The translations under genes were made by a program, and so were the position numbers. From NCBI GenBank assembly GCA_937974415.1, contig CALJXB010000069.1, positions 1 to 13,178 of the forward strand: a DNA stretch of 13,178 nt, written 5' to 3'. Position 1 is the first letter of the stretch; each line of letters opens with the position of its first letter. The notes below the pieces were generated by a model. That model searched no databases. It worked only from the letters and a program-made list of their open reading frames with translations, and was not told where the DNA came from. Shown here piece after piece: positions 5,496 to 12,800 of this stretch. Source of the DNA: an uncultured Kiloniellales bacterium (GTDB lineage: Bacteria; Pseudomonadota; Alphaproteobacteria; Kiloniellales; JAKSDN01).

Positions 5496-7439
5496 CTAGC
5501 TGCCGGCCAGGCCGCGTGCCACCAGGTTTGAGAGCCGCTTGGTGAAGGCCGCCGGATCGGGCGGCACCTCGCCTTCCAGGATCAGCGCCTGATCGAGCAG
5601 CAAGCGGGCGGCGTCCTCGAGTTCGGCTGCGGAGCCGCCTGCCTGGACGCGATCGGCCAGGCCAAGAATGAGCTGGTGGCCCGGGTTTACCTCGAGAATT
5701 CGCTGGGAGGCCTGATCGATCTGGCGATGCTGCTTGAGCATGCGCTCCAGGTGCATGTCCAGGTCGCCCTCGTCGGCGACCAGGCAGACCGGGCTCTCGG
5801 TCAGGCGCTCGGAGACTCGCACGTCCTTCACCTGGTCCTTGAGGGTGAGTTTCACGAAGGCGATCAGGCTGTCCAGGCCGGCCCCATCGGCTGCCGTTTC
5901 CGCCGCACCTTCCTCCACTTTGTCGTCGTCGGCCTTATCCGCCGTCTGGATGGCGTCCAGATCGCTGGCGCCGCGGGTGACCGACTTGAAGGGCTTGCCG
6001 TCGTAGGCGGGGATGGCGGAGAGCCAGAAATCGTCGACCGGATCGGTCAGCAGGAGCACCTCGACCCCCTTGGCCCGGAAGCCCTCGAGCTGGGGGCTGC
6101 GCCTTAAGGACTCGAGCGCGTCGCCGGAGATGTAATAGATCGCCTCCTGGCCTTCGCTCATGCCTGCCACATAGTCCTTCAAGCTCACCAGGCCCCCGGC
6201 CGGGGCGGTCTCTCCGTCGCCATCGGACGAGCTGTCGGACTTGGTCGAATGGAAGCGGGCCAGCTCCAGAATCGCCTCGCGCCGGGCTTCGTCCTCGTAG
6301 ATCCCTTCCTTGAGCACCGCGCCGAAGTTGTCCCAGAACCGGTCATAGTCCTCCGGCGCCTTCTCGGCCTTATTCTTCAGCTCGTCGAGCACCCGCTTGA
6401 CCACCGCGCCACGGATCTTGGCCACCAGGGGGTTGGACTGCAGCATCTCGCGGCTGACGTTGAGCGGCAGGTCCTCGGTGTCGATGACGCCGCGCAAAAA
6501 CCGCAGATAGGGCGGCACCAGCCCGGCGCAGTCGTCGGTGATGAACACCCGCTTGACGTAGAGCTTCACCTGATGCTGGCGCTCCGGCTGGTAGAGGTCG
6601 AAGGGCCGGCTCGACGGCACGAAGAGCAGGCCGCAGTACTCGATCTTTCCCTCCGCCTTGAAATGCAGGTGCATCCAGGGATCGTCGAAGCCATGGCCGA
6701 CGTGGTGATAGAACTCCTTGTACTGCTCCTCGCTGATCTCGGACTTGGGCCGGGTCCAGAGCGCCGAAGCCTGGTTGAGGGTCGTTTCGGCACCATCCGC
6801 CTTGGTCTCGGTCTCGTCCAAGACGATGGGAATGGCGATGTGATCGGAATAGGTGGTCACGACCCGGCGAATTTCCTCCGGCGCCAGGAAGCCCTCCTCT
6901 CCCTTCTTCAGGATGAGCGCGATCTCGGTCCCGCGGGTCAGCTCCCGGTCGCTCTCCACCACCTCGAAGCTGCCCCTGCCGTCCGAACGCCAGGACCAGA
7001 CCTGGTCCTCGCCGGCCTTGCGGCTGATCACCTCGACTTTCTCTGCGACCATGAAGGCGGAATAGAAGCCGACGCCGAACTGGCCGATCTGGCTCACGTC
7101 AGCCTCGCTGTCCTCGAGCTGGGCGACAAAGGCGGCGGTGCCCGATTGGGCGATCGTCCCGAGATTTTCGATCAGCTCGTCGCGGCTCATGCCGATGCCA
7201 TTGTCGCTGATCGTCAGGCGCCGGCCGGCCTTTTCGGCCGTGATGCGGATCCTGAAGTCCGGGTCGCCGGCGATCAGATCGGGCTCGGCAATAGCGGCAT
7301 AGCGCAGCCGATCGCAGGCGTCGGACGCGTTCGAGATGAGCTCGCGGAGGAATATCTCCTTGTGCGAGTAAAGCGAGTTCGCAACGATGTCGAGTAGGCG
7401 GCTGACCTCGGCCTGAAAGGAGAGCGTTTCTGCTGTCAT
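5496..7439 (-). CDS. htpG: Molecular chaperone HtpG (Hsp90 family)
   Basis: HtpG is the cytosolic bacterial Hsp90, a dimeric ATP-dependent chaperone. The 647-residue product shows the GHKL ATPase signatures in order: LRELISNASDACDRLRY with Glu33 and Asn37, ISDNGIGM with Asp79, GTIAQSGT (94-101), and QIGQFGVGFYSAFM (117-130) for the ATP lid and gamma-phosphate contact. Middle-domain segments such as LPLNVSREMLQ and the client-binding C-terminal domain follow; there is no eukaryotic MEEVD tail, as expected. The frame is open upstream to 7682, but the ATG at 7439 is preceded by AGAAGG with normal spacing and matches the family's N-terminus (MTAETLSFQAEV). It is divergent from pcm across about 140 bp; I see no convincing RpoH-type heat-shock promoter there. 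Confidence 0.97.
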   Translation of the reverse strand: MTAETLSFQAEVSRLLDIVANSLYSHKEIFLRELISNASDACDRLRYAAIAEPDLIAGDPDFRIRITAEKAGRRLTISDNGIGMSRDELIENLGTIAQSGTAAFVAQLEDSEADVSQIGQFGVGFYSAFMVAEKVEVISRKAGEDQVWSWRSDGRGSFEVVESDRELTRGTEIALILKKGEEGFLAPEEIRRVVTTYSDHIAIPIVLDETETKADGAETTLNQASALWTRPKSEISEEQYKEFYHHVGHGFDDPWMHLHFKAEGKIEYCGLLFVPSSRPFDLYQPERQHQVKLYVKRVFITDDCAGLVPPYLRFLRGVIDTEDLPLNVSREMLQSNPLVAKIRGAVVKRVLDELKNKAEKAPEDYDRFWDNFGAVLKEGIYEDEARREAILELARFHSTKSDSSSDGDGETAPAGGLVSLKDYVAGMSEGQEAIYYISGDALESLRRSPQLEGFRAKGVEVLLLTDPVDDFWLSAIPAYDGKPFKSVTRGASDLDAIQTADKADDDKVEEGAAETAADGAGLDSLIAFVKLTLKDQVKDVRVSERLTESPVCLVADEGDLDMHLERMLKQHRQIDQASQRILEVNPGHQLILGLADRVQAGGSAAELEDAARLLLDQALILEGEVPPDPAAFTKRLSNLVARGLAGS

Positions 7440-7581
7440 GGCAGACCTTCTTGTGGGCTGACCTGGGCACGCGCTCGATAGCATCCATCGGCGGCGAGCC
7501 GGATTGAATTGAGCGTCCCGGGCCAGATATGTGATACGTCGCCGCGCCCCGCAACCCCCTGGACACTCGGGAAGGGCGAAA

Positions 7582-8361
7582 TTGGCACACGATGAAGACG
7601 ATGCGGGTGGTTCAGGGGTATCGGCGGCCGTCTCCGAGGACGAGAGCGATCGCCTAGCCCGCGCCAGAATGGTCGAGATCATCGCAGCGGAGGTGGCCGA
7701 GACCAGCCACTGGCTCGCAAGGGATCACCTCGACCCGCGGGTCATGGCGGCCATGGCCGAGGTCCCGCGCCACGCCTTCGTGCCGGCCCACAGCCGCGGC
7801 GCGGCCTACGAGAACCGCCCCTTGCCGATCGGCCATGGCCAGACCATCTCGCAGCCTTATATCGTCGCGATCATGACCGACCTCTCAGGCGCCGGGCCGG
7901 GGCGCAAGGTGCTCGAGGTCGGCACTGGCTGCGGCTATCAGGCTGCGGTATTGGCCGCGACCGGTGCCCGGGTCTGGACCATCGAGACGGTCCCCGAGCT
8001 GGCGCGGCAGGCTGCCTTCCGCCTGGCCGAGCTCGGCTACGACGGCATCCGGGTGCGCCACGGCGACGGCTCCAAGGGCTGGCCGGAAGAGGCCCCCTTC
8101 GACGGGATCCTGGTGACCGCCGCGGCATCCCGCCGCCCGCCGGCCGCGCTTATCGAACAACTGGCGCCGGGCGGCCATCTAGTGATCCCCGTGGAGCATC
8201 GCGCGGCGCGGTTCTCCTTGTTCGGCGGGGCCGGCGATCAGGAACTGCTGGTGATCGCCAAAAACGAAGACGGCAGCGTGCGCGAGACCTGCCACCTGCC
8301 GGTGGCCTTCGTGCCCCTGATCGAGGGGATCGAGGGCAAAACCGGGCCGGGCGACGGCTAA
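7582..8361 (+). CDS. pcm: Protein-L-isoaspartate O-methyltransferase
   Basis: This cytosolic repair enzyme methylates isoaspartyl residues formed by protein ageing, using S-adenosylmethionine. Diagnostic segments are VPRHAFVP, the isoaspartate-methyltransferase signature GHGQTISQPYIVA, and the SAM-binding motif VLEVGTGCGYQAAVLA (about residues 110-125). The start is uncertain. GTG at 7531 has no ribosome-binding site. ATG at 7669 would cut into the conserved ARARMVEI helix and also lacks one. TTG at 7582 has GGAAGGG about five bases upstream, so I choose it (259 residues; family members are usually about 210-230). The N-terminal 25-30 residues are acidic and low complexity. It is probably transcribed with the helicase that follows 58 bp later. 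Confidence 0.9.
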   Translation: MAHDEDDAGGSGVSAAVSEDESDRLARARMVEIIAAEVAETSHWLARDHLDPRVMAAMAEVPRHAFVPAHSRGAAYENRPLPIGHGQTISQPYIVAIMTDLSGAGPGRKVLEVGTGCGYQAAVLAATGARVWTIETVPELARQAAFRLAELGYDGIRVRHGDGSKGWPEEAPFDGILVTAAASRRPPAALIEQLAPGGHLVIPVEHRAARFSLFGGAGDQELLVIAKNEDGSVRETCHLPVAFVPLIEGIEGKTGPGDG

Positions 8362-8419
8362 AGGAGCGGCCGACGGCGTCCAAGATCCCTTGCATGGGGC
8401 GCCGCCAAGCCCGATTCTC

Positions 8420-11008
8420 ATGGCTATGGAGTCGATGCGCAGCCCGCGGGTGACGGCCGTCCTCGGCCCGACCAACACCGGCAAGACCTATCTCGCCATC
8501 GAGCGCATGCTCGGCCACCGCAGCGGTGTCATCGGCTTCCCCTTGCGCCTGCTGGCGCGGGAGAACTACGACCGGGCGGCCGGCCTGCGCGGTCGCCGCC
8601 AGGTGGCCCTGGTCACTGGCGAAGAGAAAATCGTGCCGCGCGGCGCGCGCTACTTCTTCTGCACGGTCGAATCCATGCCGGTCGACCGGCCGTTCGACTT
8701 CCTGGCGGTCGACGAGGTCCAGCTGTGCGGCGACGCCGAGCGCGGCCATGTCTTCACCGACCGCCTGCTCCACGCCCGCGGCGAGTCCGAGACCATGTTC
8801 CTCGGCGCCGACACCATCCGGCCGCTGCTGAAAAGGCTGGCGCCGGAGGCCGAGGTCATCTCCCGGCCGCGCTTCTCGACTCTCAGCTACCTGGGCCCGC
8901 GCAAGCTGACGCGGCTGCCGCCGCGCAGCGCCGTGATCGCGTTCTCCGCCGCCGAGGTCTACGCCCTGGCCGAACTCATGCGCCGGCAAAGCGGCGGCAC
9001 GGCGGTGGTCCTGGGGGCGCTCAGCCCGCGCACCCGCAACGCCCAGGTCGCGCTGTTCGAAGCCGGCGAAGTCGACTACCTGGTCGCCACCGACGCCATC
9101 GGCATGGGCCTCAACCTCAACCTCGACCACGTCGCCTTCACCCGCCTCGGCAAGTTCGACGGCCGCCTGCCGCGGCGCCTGACGCCGGCCGAGGTCGGCC
9201 AGATCGCCGGGCGCGCCGGCCGCCACATGAGCGACGGCACCTTCGGGGCGAGCGGCGAGCTCACGGGCATGGACGGCGAGCTGGTCGAAGCGGTCGAACA
9301 GCACCGCTTCGACCCGCTGGAAACGCTCTATTGGCGTAGCCGCCGGCTCGACTTCGAGTCGCCGGAGCGCTTGCTCGTCAGCCTCGAGGCCAGACCGCCG
9401 GCGGCGGTCCTGGTGCGGGCGCGCGAGGGCGACGACCAGCTGGCGCTCGCGGCCCTGGCCAAAGACCCGGAAATCGCCCGGCGGGCCCGCGGCGGCGCGG
9501 CGGTGCGCCTCTTGTGGGACGTCTGCCGGATCCCGGATTTCCAGAAGATCCTGTCGGACCAGCACGCCGCCCTCTTGTCGCGCGTCTACCGCCACCTGAT
9601 GGACGGCGACGGCCACTTGCCCGCCGACTGGGTCGGCCGGCAAGTGGCGCGGATCGACCGCGCCGACGGCGATATCGACGCCCTCATGGCCCGCATCGCC
9701 CACATCCGGACCTGGACCTACGTGACCCACCGGGGCGAGTGGCTGGACGACGCGCAGCACTGGCAGGAGCGCACCCGCGCGATCGAGGACCGGCTGTCCG
9801 ATGCCTTGCACCAGCGCTTGACCGAGCGCTTCATCGACCGCCGCACGGCGGTACTGTTGCGCCGCCTGCGCGGCGGCGAGGACCTGATCGGCGCCGTCCG
9901 GACCGATGGCGAGGTGCTGGTGGAAGGCGAACACCTGGGCCGCCTCGTGGGCTTTCGTTTCGTGGTCGACAAGAGCGCCGAGCGCGAAGCCGTGCGACCC
10001 TTGGAAGCCGCCGCGCGGCGGGCCCTGGTCTCGGAGGTGCCGCGCCGACTGCGGCGCCTGGAGCAGGATGCGGACAAGGCCTTTGCCTTGGACGACCGAG
10101 GGCAGGTTCTGTGGCAGGGCGCCGCCGTTGGCAGGATCCAGACGGGGGCGACCGCGCTCACACCCCGCGTCCGGCCGACGGCCAGCGACCTGCTGGACGG
10201 GGCCCAGCGCGAACGCCTGCGCAAACGCCTGGACCTCTGGCTCAAGGGCCATATCGACCGCTGCCTGAAGCCGCTCCTGCAGCTGCACGAGGCCGAGCTC
10301 GCGGGTCCGGCGCGGGGCATCGCCTTTCAAGTGGTGGAGTCCCTGGGAACCGTGCCGCGCCGCGCGGTCGCCAAACAGGTCGCCGCCTTGACCCGCAGCG
10401 AGCGCAAGGCTCTGGCGGCACTCGGCGTCCGCCTGGGCCGCGAGAGCGTCTATCTATCGGCCCTGGGTTCCCAGCGCGCGACCCGCTTGCGGGCGCTCTT
10501 GTGGCTGGTGCATCAGGGCCTGCCGCCAGGCCGCGGGGGTCTCGCCCTGGTGCCCGTGCCGACCTCGGCGATCCCAGTGGCCGAGCTGGACGACTGGCTC
10601 GCCGAGGCTGGGCTTCCGAAAGGCAACGGCCATGCGCGCCGGGACCTGGTGGGCGGTTTCTGCCGGGCGATCGGCTATCACAGGCCCGGCCGGGCGGCTT
10701 TCGCCCAGCGCGCTGACGCTTTGGAGCGCCTGGCCCGGCAGGCCCACAAGCTGTCGGCGCAGGGCCCTTTCACCGCCAGCGCAGCCCTGCGCAAGGCCGG
10801 CGCGTGCGGCGACGAGGAGCTCGCCGCCATTCTGCCGGAACTCGGCTTCAAGCTGGATCCGTCAGCCGGCGAACTCAGCTTCCTTCCCCATGAGGTCTTC
10901 CGCCGCGCCAAGCAAAAGCGCGCCAGAGCCAAGGCGGCACGCAAAAAGTCCGACAAAAACAAGGACTCGCCCTTCGCCAAGCTGCAAGACCTGACCACCC
11001 CCACATGA
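8420..11008 (+). CDS. Suv3-like superfamily 2 DExH/D helicase
   Basis: The product of about 862 residues resembles the bacterial relatives of mitochondrial Suv3 (SUPV3L1) RNA helicase. Visible motifs are I GPTNTGKT (16-23), II DEVQ (98-101), and VATDAIGMGLNL (about 222-233) with QIAGRAGR (261-268) for motifs V and VI. The remaining roughly 590 residues lack motifs I can name beyond Suv3-like similarity, and the last 40 are strongly basic (KQKRARAKAARKKSDKNK), suggesting nucleic-acid contact. RNA unwinding in decay or ribosome metabolism is plausible but inferred. Start choice: ATG 8420; TTG 8390 and ATG 8426 or 8435 are possible, and conserved sequence starts just after 8435. Its TGA overlaps the next ATG (ATGA), implying coupling to the S4 protein. 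Confidence 0.88.
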   Translation: MAMESMRSPRVTAVLGPTNTGKTYLAIERMLGHRSGVIGFPLRLLARENYDRAAGLRGRRQVALVTGEEKIVPRGARYFFCTVESMPVDRPFDFLAVDEVQLCGDAERGHVFTDRLLHARGESETMFLGADTIRPLLKRLAPEAEVISRPRFSTLSYLGPRKLTRLPPRSAVIAFSAAEVYALAELMRRQSGGTAVVLGALSPRTRNAQVALFEAGEVDYLVATDAIGMGLNLNLDHVAFTRLGKFDGRLPRRLTPAEVGQIAGRAGRHMSDGTFGASGELTGMDGELVEAVEQHRFDPLETLYWRSRRLDFESPERLLVSLEARPPAAVLVRAREGDDQLALAALAKDPEIARRARGGAAVRLLWDVCRIPDFQKILSDQHAALLSRVYRHLMDGDGHLPADWVGRQVARIDRADGDIDALMARIAHIRTWTYVTHRGEWLDDAQHWQERTRAIEDRLSDALHQRLTERFIDRRTAVLLRRLRGGEDLIGAVRTDGEVLVEGEHLGRLVGFRFVVDKSAEREAVRPLEAAARRALVSEVPRRLRRLEQDADKAFALDDRGQVLWQGAAVGRIQTGATALTPRVRPTASDLLDGAQRERLRKRLDLWLKGHIDRCLKPLLQLHEAELAGPARGIAFQVVESLGTVPRRAVAKQVAALTRSERKALAALGVRLGRESVYLSALGSQRATRLRALLWLVHQGLPPGRGGLALVPVPTSAIPVAELDDWLAEAGLPKGNGHARRDLVGGFCRAIGYHRPGRAAFAQRADALERLARQAHKLSAQGPFTASAALRKAGACGDEELAAILPELGFKLDPSAGELSFLPHEVFRRAKQKRARAKAARKKSDKNKDSPFAKLQDLTTPT

Positions 11009-11403
11009 CCACCAGGGAGCTCCTCGAACCGACTGGCCTGCGGCTCGACAAGTGGCTTTGGCGTGCGCGCTTCTTCAAAACGCGGAGCCTGGCCGCCAAG
11101 ATCTGCACCGGCGGCCACGTGCGCACGGGCGGAGCCGCGGTCACCAAGGCGCACCACCAGGTACGGGTCGGCGACGTGCTCACCTTCGCCCAAGGCCGCT
11201 ATATCCGGGTCGTCAAGGTGTTGGCCCTCGGCACCCGGCGAGGCCCGGCGATCGAAGCCCGTACGCTCTACGAGGACCTCAAGCCGCCCGAGGCCTCTCA
11301 GGCCATGCCGGCTCCGCCCGGCGGCCGCAGGCCGGCTGGCGCCGGCCGGCCGACCAAGCAAGAGCGCCGGCGGATCGATCAACTGAAAAGCGGTACGGAC
11401 TAG
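11005..11403 (+). CDS. S4-domain RNA-binding protein, Hsp15 (HslR)-like
   Basis: The 132-residue product has an S4 RNA-binding fold at about residues 12-75 (RLDKWLWRARFFKTRSLAA ... GHVRTGG ... VRVGDVLTF). It also has the C-terminal GRPTKQERRRID motif seen in Hsp15 proteins. E. coli Hsp15 (hslR) binds free 50S subunits carrying nascent peptidyl-tRNA and helps recycle them; a similar role is inferred here. A Pro/Gly/Ala linker (about residues 94-115) separates the two parts. The start overlaps the helicase stop, so the two are probably translated together, which suggests a shared ribosome or RNA function. The symbol hslR is withheld because orthology cannot be established from sequence alone. 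Confidence 0.88.
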   Translation: MTTRELLEPTGLRLDKWLWRARFFKTRSLAAKICTGGHVRTGGAAVTKAHHQVRVGDVLTFAQGRYIRVVKVLALGTRRGPAIEARTLYEDLKPPEASQAMPAPPGGRRPAGAGRPTKQERRRIDQLKSGTD

Positions 11404-11419
11404 CCGAGCGGGGACTCTA

Positions 11420-11438
11420 GCGCCGGTCTCGCCGGCGC
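11420..11438. repeat. Hairpin after the S4 gene
   Basis: GCGCCGG (11420-11426), loop TCTCG, CCGGCGC (11432-11438). It lies 17 bp after the S4 stop. It is a stable stem without a following T run, so it could be a Rho-dependent or 3'-end-stabilising structure rather than a true intrinsic terminator. Confidence 0.4.
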
Positions 11439-11500
11439 CCGAGAAATCCCTGTAAAAGCCTAGGGTTGAACGCCTGGGTGGCCGGTGCTAGGGGAGGGCG

Positions 11501-11968
11501 ATGATCAATCGCATCAAGAGCCTTCTGAGCGGCGGGGCGCCGGCGCAGGACGCGGCGCCCGGCCACAGTTTCGCGGAGTTGCAGGTGGCGGCGGCGGCGC
11601 TGCTGGTCGAAGCGGCAGAGATGGATGCCAACTTCGGCGAGGCCGAGCGGCGGAAGATTATCGACTTGGTGCGTGCGCGGTTCGAATTAACCGAGGCTGA
11701 GGCGGAGAGCCTGCTGGAGATCGCCGGGGACAAGGTGGCGAACTCCAGCCAGCTCTACAGCTTCACGCGGGTGGTGAAGGACAACTTCGATCATGCGGAG
11801 CGGGTCGAGCTCATGGAGATGTTGTGGGAGGTGGTTTACGCCGACGGCGCACTGCATCACCTCGAAGCGAGTCTCATGCGGCGTGTCGCCGGCCTGATCT
11901 ATGTCCCGGACCGCGAAAGCGGCGAGGCGCGCAAGCGCGCGCTCAGCAAGCTCGGATTGGACGGATGA
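11501..11968 (+). CDS. TerB-like (tellurite resistance/COG4103) family protein
   Basis: The 155-residue all-helical product has the TerB-like pattern in two halves: [24 protein letters not shown] near residues 30-53 and a related segment, [23 protein letters not shown], near residues 107-129. Both contain the acidic D-x-x-x-x-x-E arrangement ([19 protein letters not shown]) of the family, which in TerB proper binds metal. Homologues of this stand-alone type are common in alphaproteobacteria, and their function is not established; tellurite resistance should not be assumed, since no other ter genes are present. The ATG is preceded by GGGGAGG. It lies 97 bp after the S4 gene and 64 bp before fdxA. 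Confidence 0.82.
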   Translation: MINRIKSLLSGGAPAQDAAPGHSFAELQVAAAALLVEAAEMDANFGEAERRKIIDLVRARFELTEAEAESLLEIAGDKVANSSQLYSFTRVVKDNFDHAERVELMEMLWEVVYADGALHHLEASLMRRVAGLIYVPDRESGEARKRALSKLGLDG

Positions 11969-12032
11969 CGGTGCCGCCCCGGGGAATATTGTGGCGGACG
12001 TGCGGCGGCAAGTGGAGGCGGGAAGCAAGACT

Positions 12033-12371
12033 ATGACCTACATCGTGAACGAAGCCTGCATCAAGTGTAAGTACATGGACTGTGTCGAGGTCTGCCCGGT
12101 GGATTGCTTCTACGAGGGCGAGAACATGCTGGTCATTCATCCCGACGAGTGCATCGATTGCGGCGTTTGCGAGCCGGAATGCCCGCCCGAGGCGATCCTG
12201 CCGGACACCGATCCGGGCGCCGACGACTGGCTCGAGATGAACCGTCAATACAGCGAGACCTGGCCCAACATCACCCGCAAGGGCACAGCGCCGGCCGACG
12301 CTGACGCATTCCTGAACGTCGAGGGCAAGTTCGAGAAATTCTTCAGCAAGAATCCCGGCACCAGCGGCTAA
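12033..12371 (+). CDS. fdxA: Seven-iron ferredoxin FdxA ([3Fe-4S]/[4Fe-4S])
   Basis: The 112-residue product aligns by eye with Azotobacter vinelandii ferredoxin I over most of its length. Cysteines 9, 12, 17, 21 and 25 ([18 protein letters not shown]) and 40, 43, 46 and 50 ([12 protein letters not shown]) match all nine cysteines of that protein with a one-residue offset. By analogy Cys9, 17 and 50 hold the [3Fe-4S] cluster and Cys21, 40, 43 and 46 the [4Fe-4S] cluster. It is a cytosolic low-potential electron carrier whose partner is unknown. The frame is open upstream to 11901; the ATG at 12033 is fixed by the conserved N-terminus ([14 protein letters not shown]) and a GGAAG ribosome-binding site. 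Adjacency to carD is, as I recall, frequent in alphaproteobacteria. Confidence 0.96.
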   Translation: MTYIVNEACIKCKYMDCVEVCPVDCFYEGENMLVIHPDECIDCGVCEPECPPEAILPDTDPGADDWLEMNRQYSETWPNITRKGTAPADADAFLNVEGKFEKFFSKNPGTSG

Positions 12372-12381
12372 CGCCGGAAGC

Positions 12382-12421
12382 CCGGTGCAACCTTAAATTC
12401 GCCTAGATCGCCTTGCACCGG
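12382..12421. repeat. Inverted repeat just after fdxA
   Basis: CCGGTGCAA (12382-12390) and TTGCACCGG (12413-12421) are perfect 9-bp arms around a 22-base AT-containing loop. There is no T run downstream, so it is a poor intrinsic terminator candidate. It may stabilise the fdxA mRNA 3' end. Confidence 0.45.
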
Positions 12422-12426
12422 CAATG

Positions 12427-12440
12427 CGTACGGACGTACG
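12427..12440. repeat. CGTACG GA CGTACG repeat
   Basis: Two copies of the 6-bp palindrome CGTACG lie at 12427-12432 and 12435-12440, separated by GA, right after the post-fdxA hairpin. They could be a protein-binding site; there is no further support. Confidence 0.3.
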
Positions 12441-12462
12441 GGTTAACCAAGCCGCCGCGTCA

Positions 12463-12491
12463 TTGTCTGGTCCTTGGAAATATAGTAAACT
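12463..12491 (+). promoter_or_regulatory. Candidate promoter for carD
   Basis: TTGTCT (12463-12468) and TAAACT (12486-12491) are 17 bp apart, each matching 4 of 6 consensus positions, at the start of a locally AT-rich patch. Use of it would give a leader of about 300 nt before carD. Confidence 0.35.
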
Positions 12492-12743
12492 AATAAATGT
12501 GAAGGACAGCACGTCGAACGGCTTAGAAAGTGCCGCATTTCATCGGTACAGTATGGGTTCGGGCGGCGCGCGAAGAGCTGAGGTGGTCTCAAGGCAGGCG
12601 GTTTCGCGAGAAGCTCGCCGGGGATTGATGAGGGCCCCTTGCCGCACGGTGTCGCTGCGACAGGAGGCCTTCGATGCGTCTGGGCAGTTGGACTGACACC
12701 AGGGCGCGGCCCGGGCCCCACGTCACAGCGTCCTCCAAGAAAT

Positions 12744-12757
12744 CATGCGATCGCATG
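12744..12757. promoter_or_regulatory. 14-bp perfect palindrome upstream of carD
   Basis: CATGCGATCGCATG is a perfect 14-bp palindrome 43 bp before the carD ATG. It could be an operator, possibly for autoregulation, or part of the carD leader. It contains GCGATCGC, so a methylation or restriction-type site is another explanation. Confidence 0.35.
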
Positions 12758-12800
12758 CCGGTCGCGCGCAGAGAGTGACAAAAGGACAAGAGAACATCAC

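Larger units (their letters stand above)
12372..12800. other. 429-bp intergenic region between fdxA and carD
   Basis: The region holds the post-fdxA hairpin, a CGTACG pair, a candidate promoter and a 14-bp palindrome. Frames at 12424-12696 (plus) and 12443-12721 (minus) lack ribosome-binding sites and recognisable content, so I do not call them genes. No riboswitch or known leader motif was recognised. Confidence 0.5.

Noticed and set aside
6249..7397. 382-codon plus-strand frame opposite htpG
   Set aside because: It is a shadow of htpG codon bias; the low-complexity Leu/Ala/Asp sequence has no recognisable domain, and htpG is unambiguous.
8150..10330. 726-codon open frame on the minus strand
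   Set aside because: It is fully antisense to the helicase and pcm, which carry clear motifs. Its composition (Arg/Ala/Gly/Gln-rich, no domain) is typical of antisense frames in GC-rich DNA.
12424..12721. Overlapping frames on both strands between fdxA and carD
   Set aside because: No Shine-Dalgarno sequence, mixed composition and no family resemblance; the region looks regulatory.
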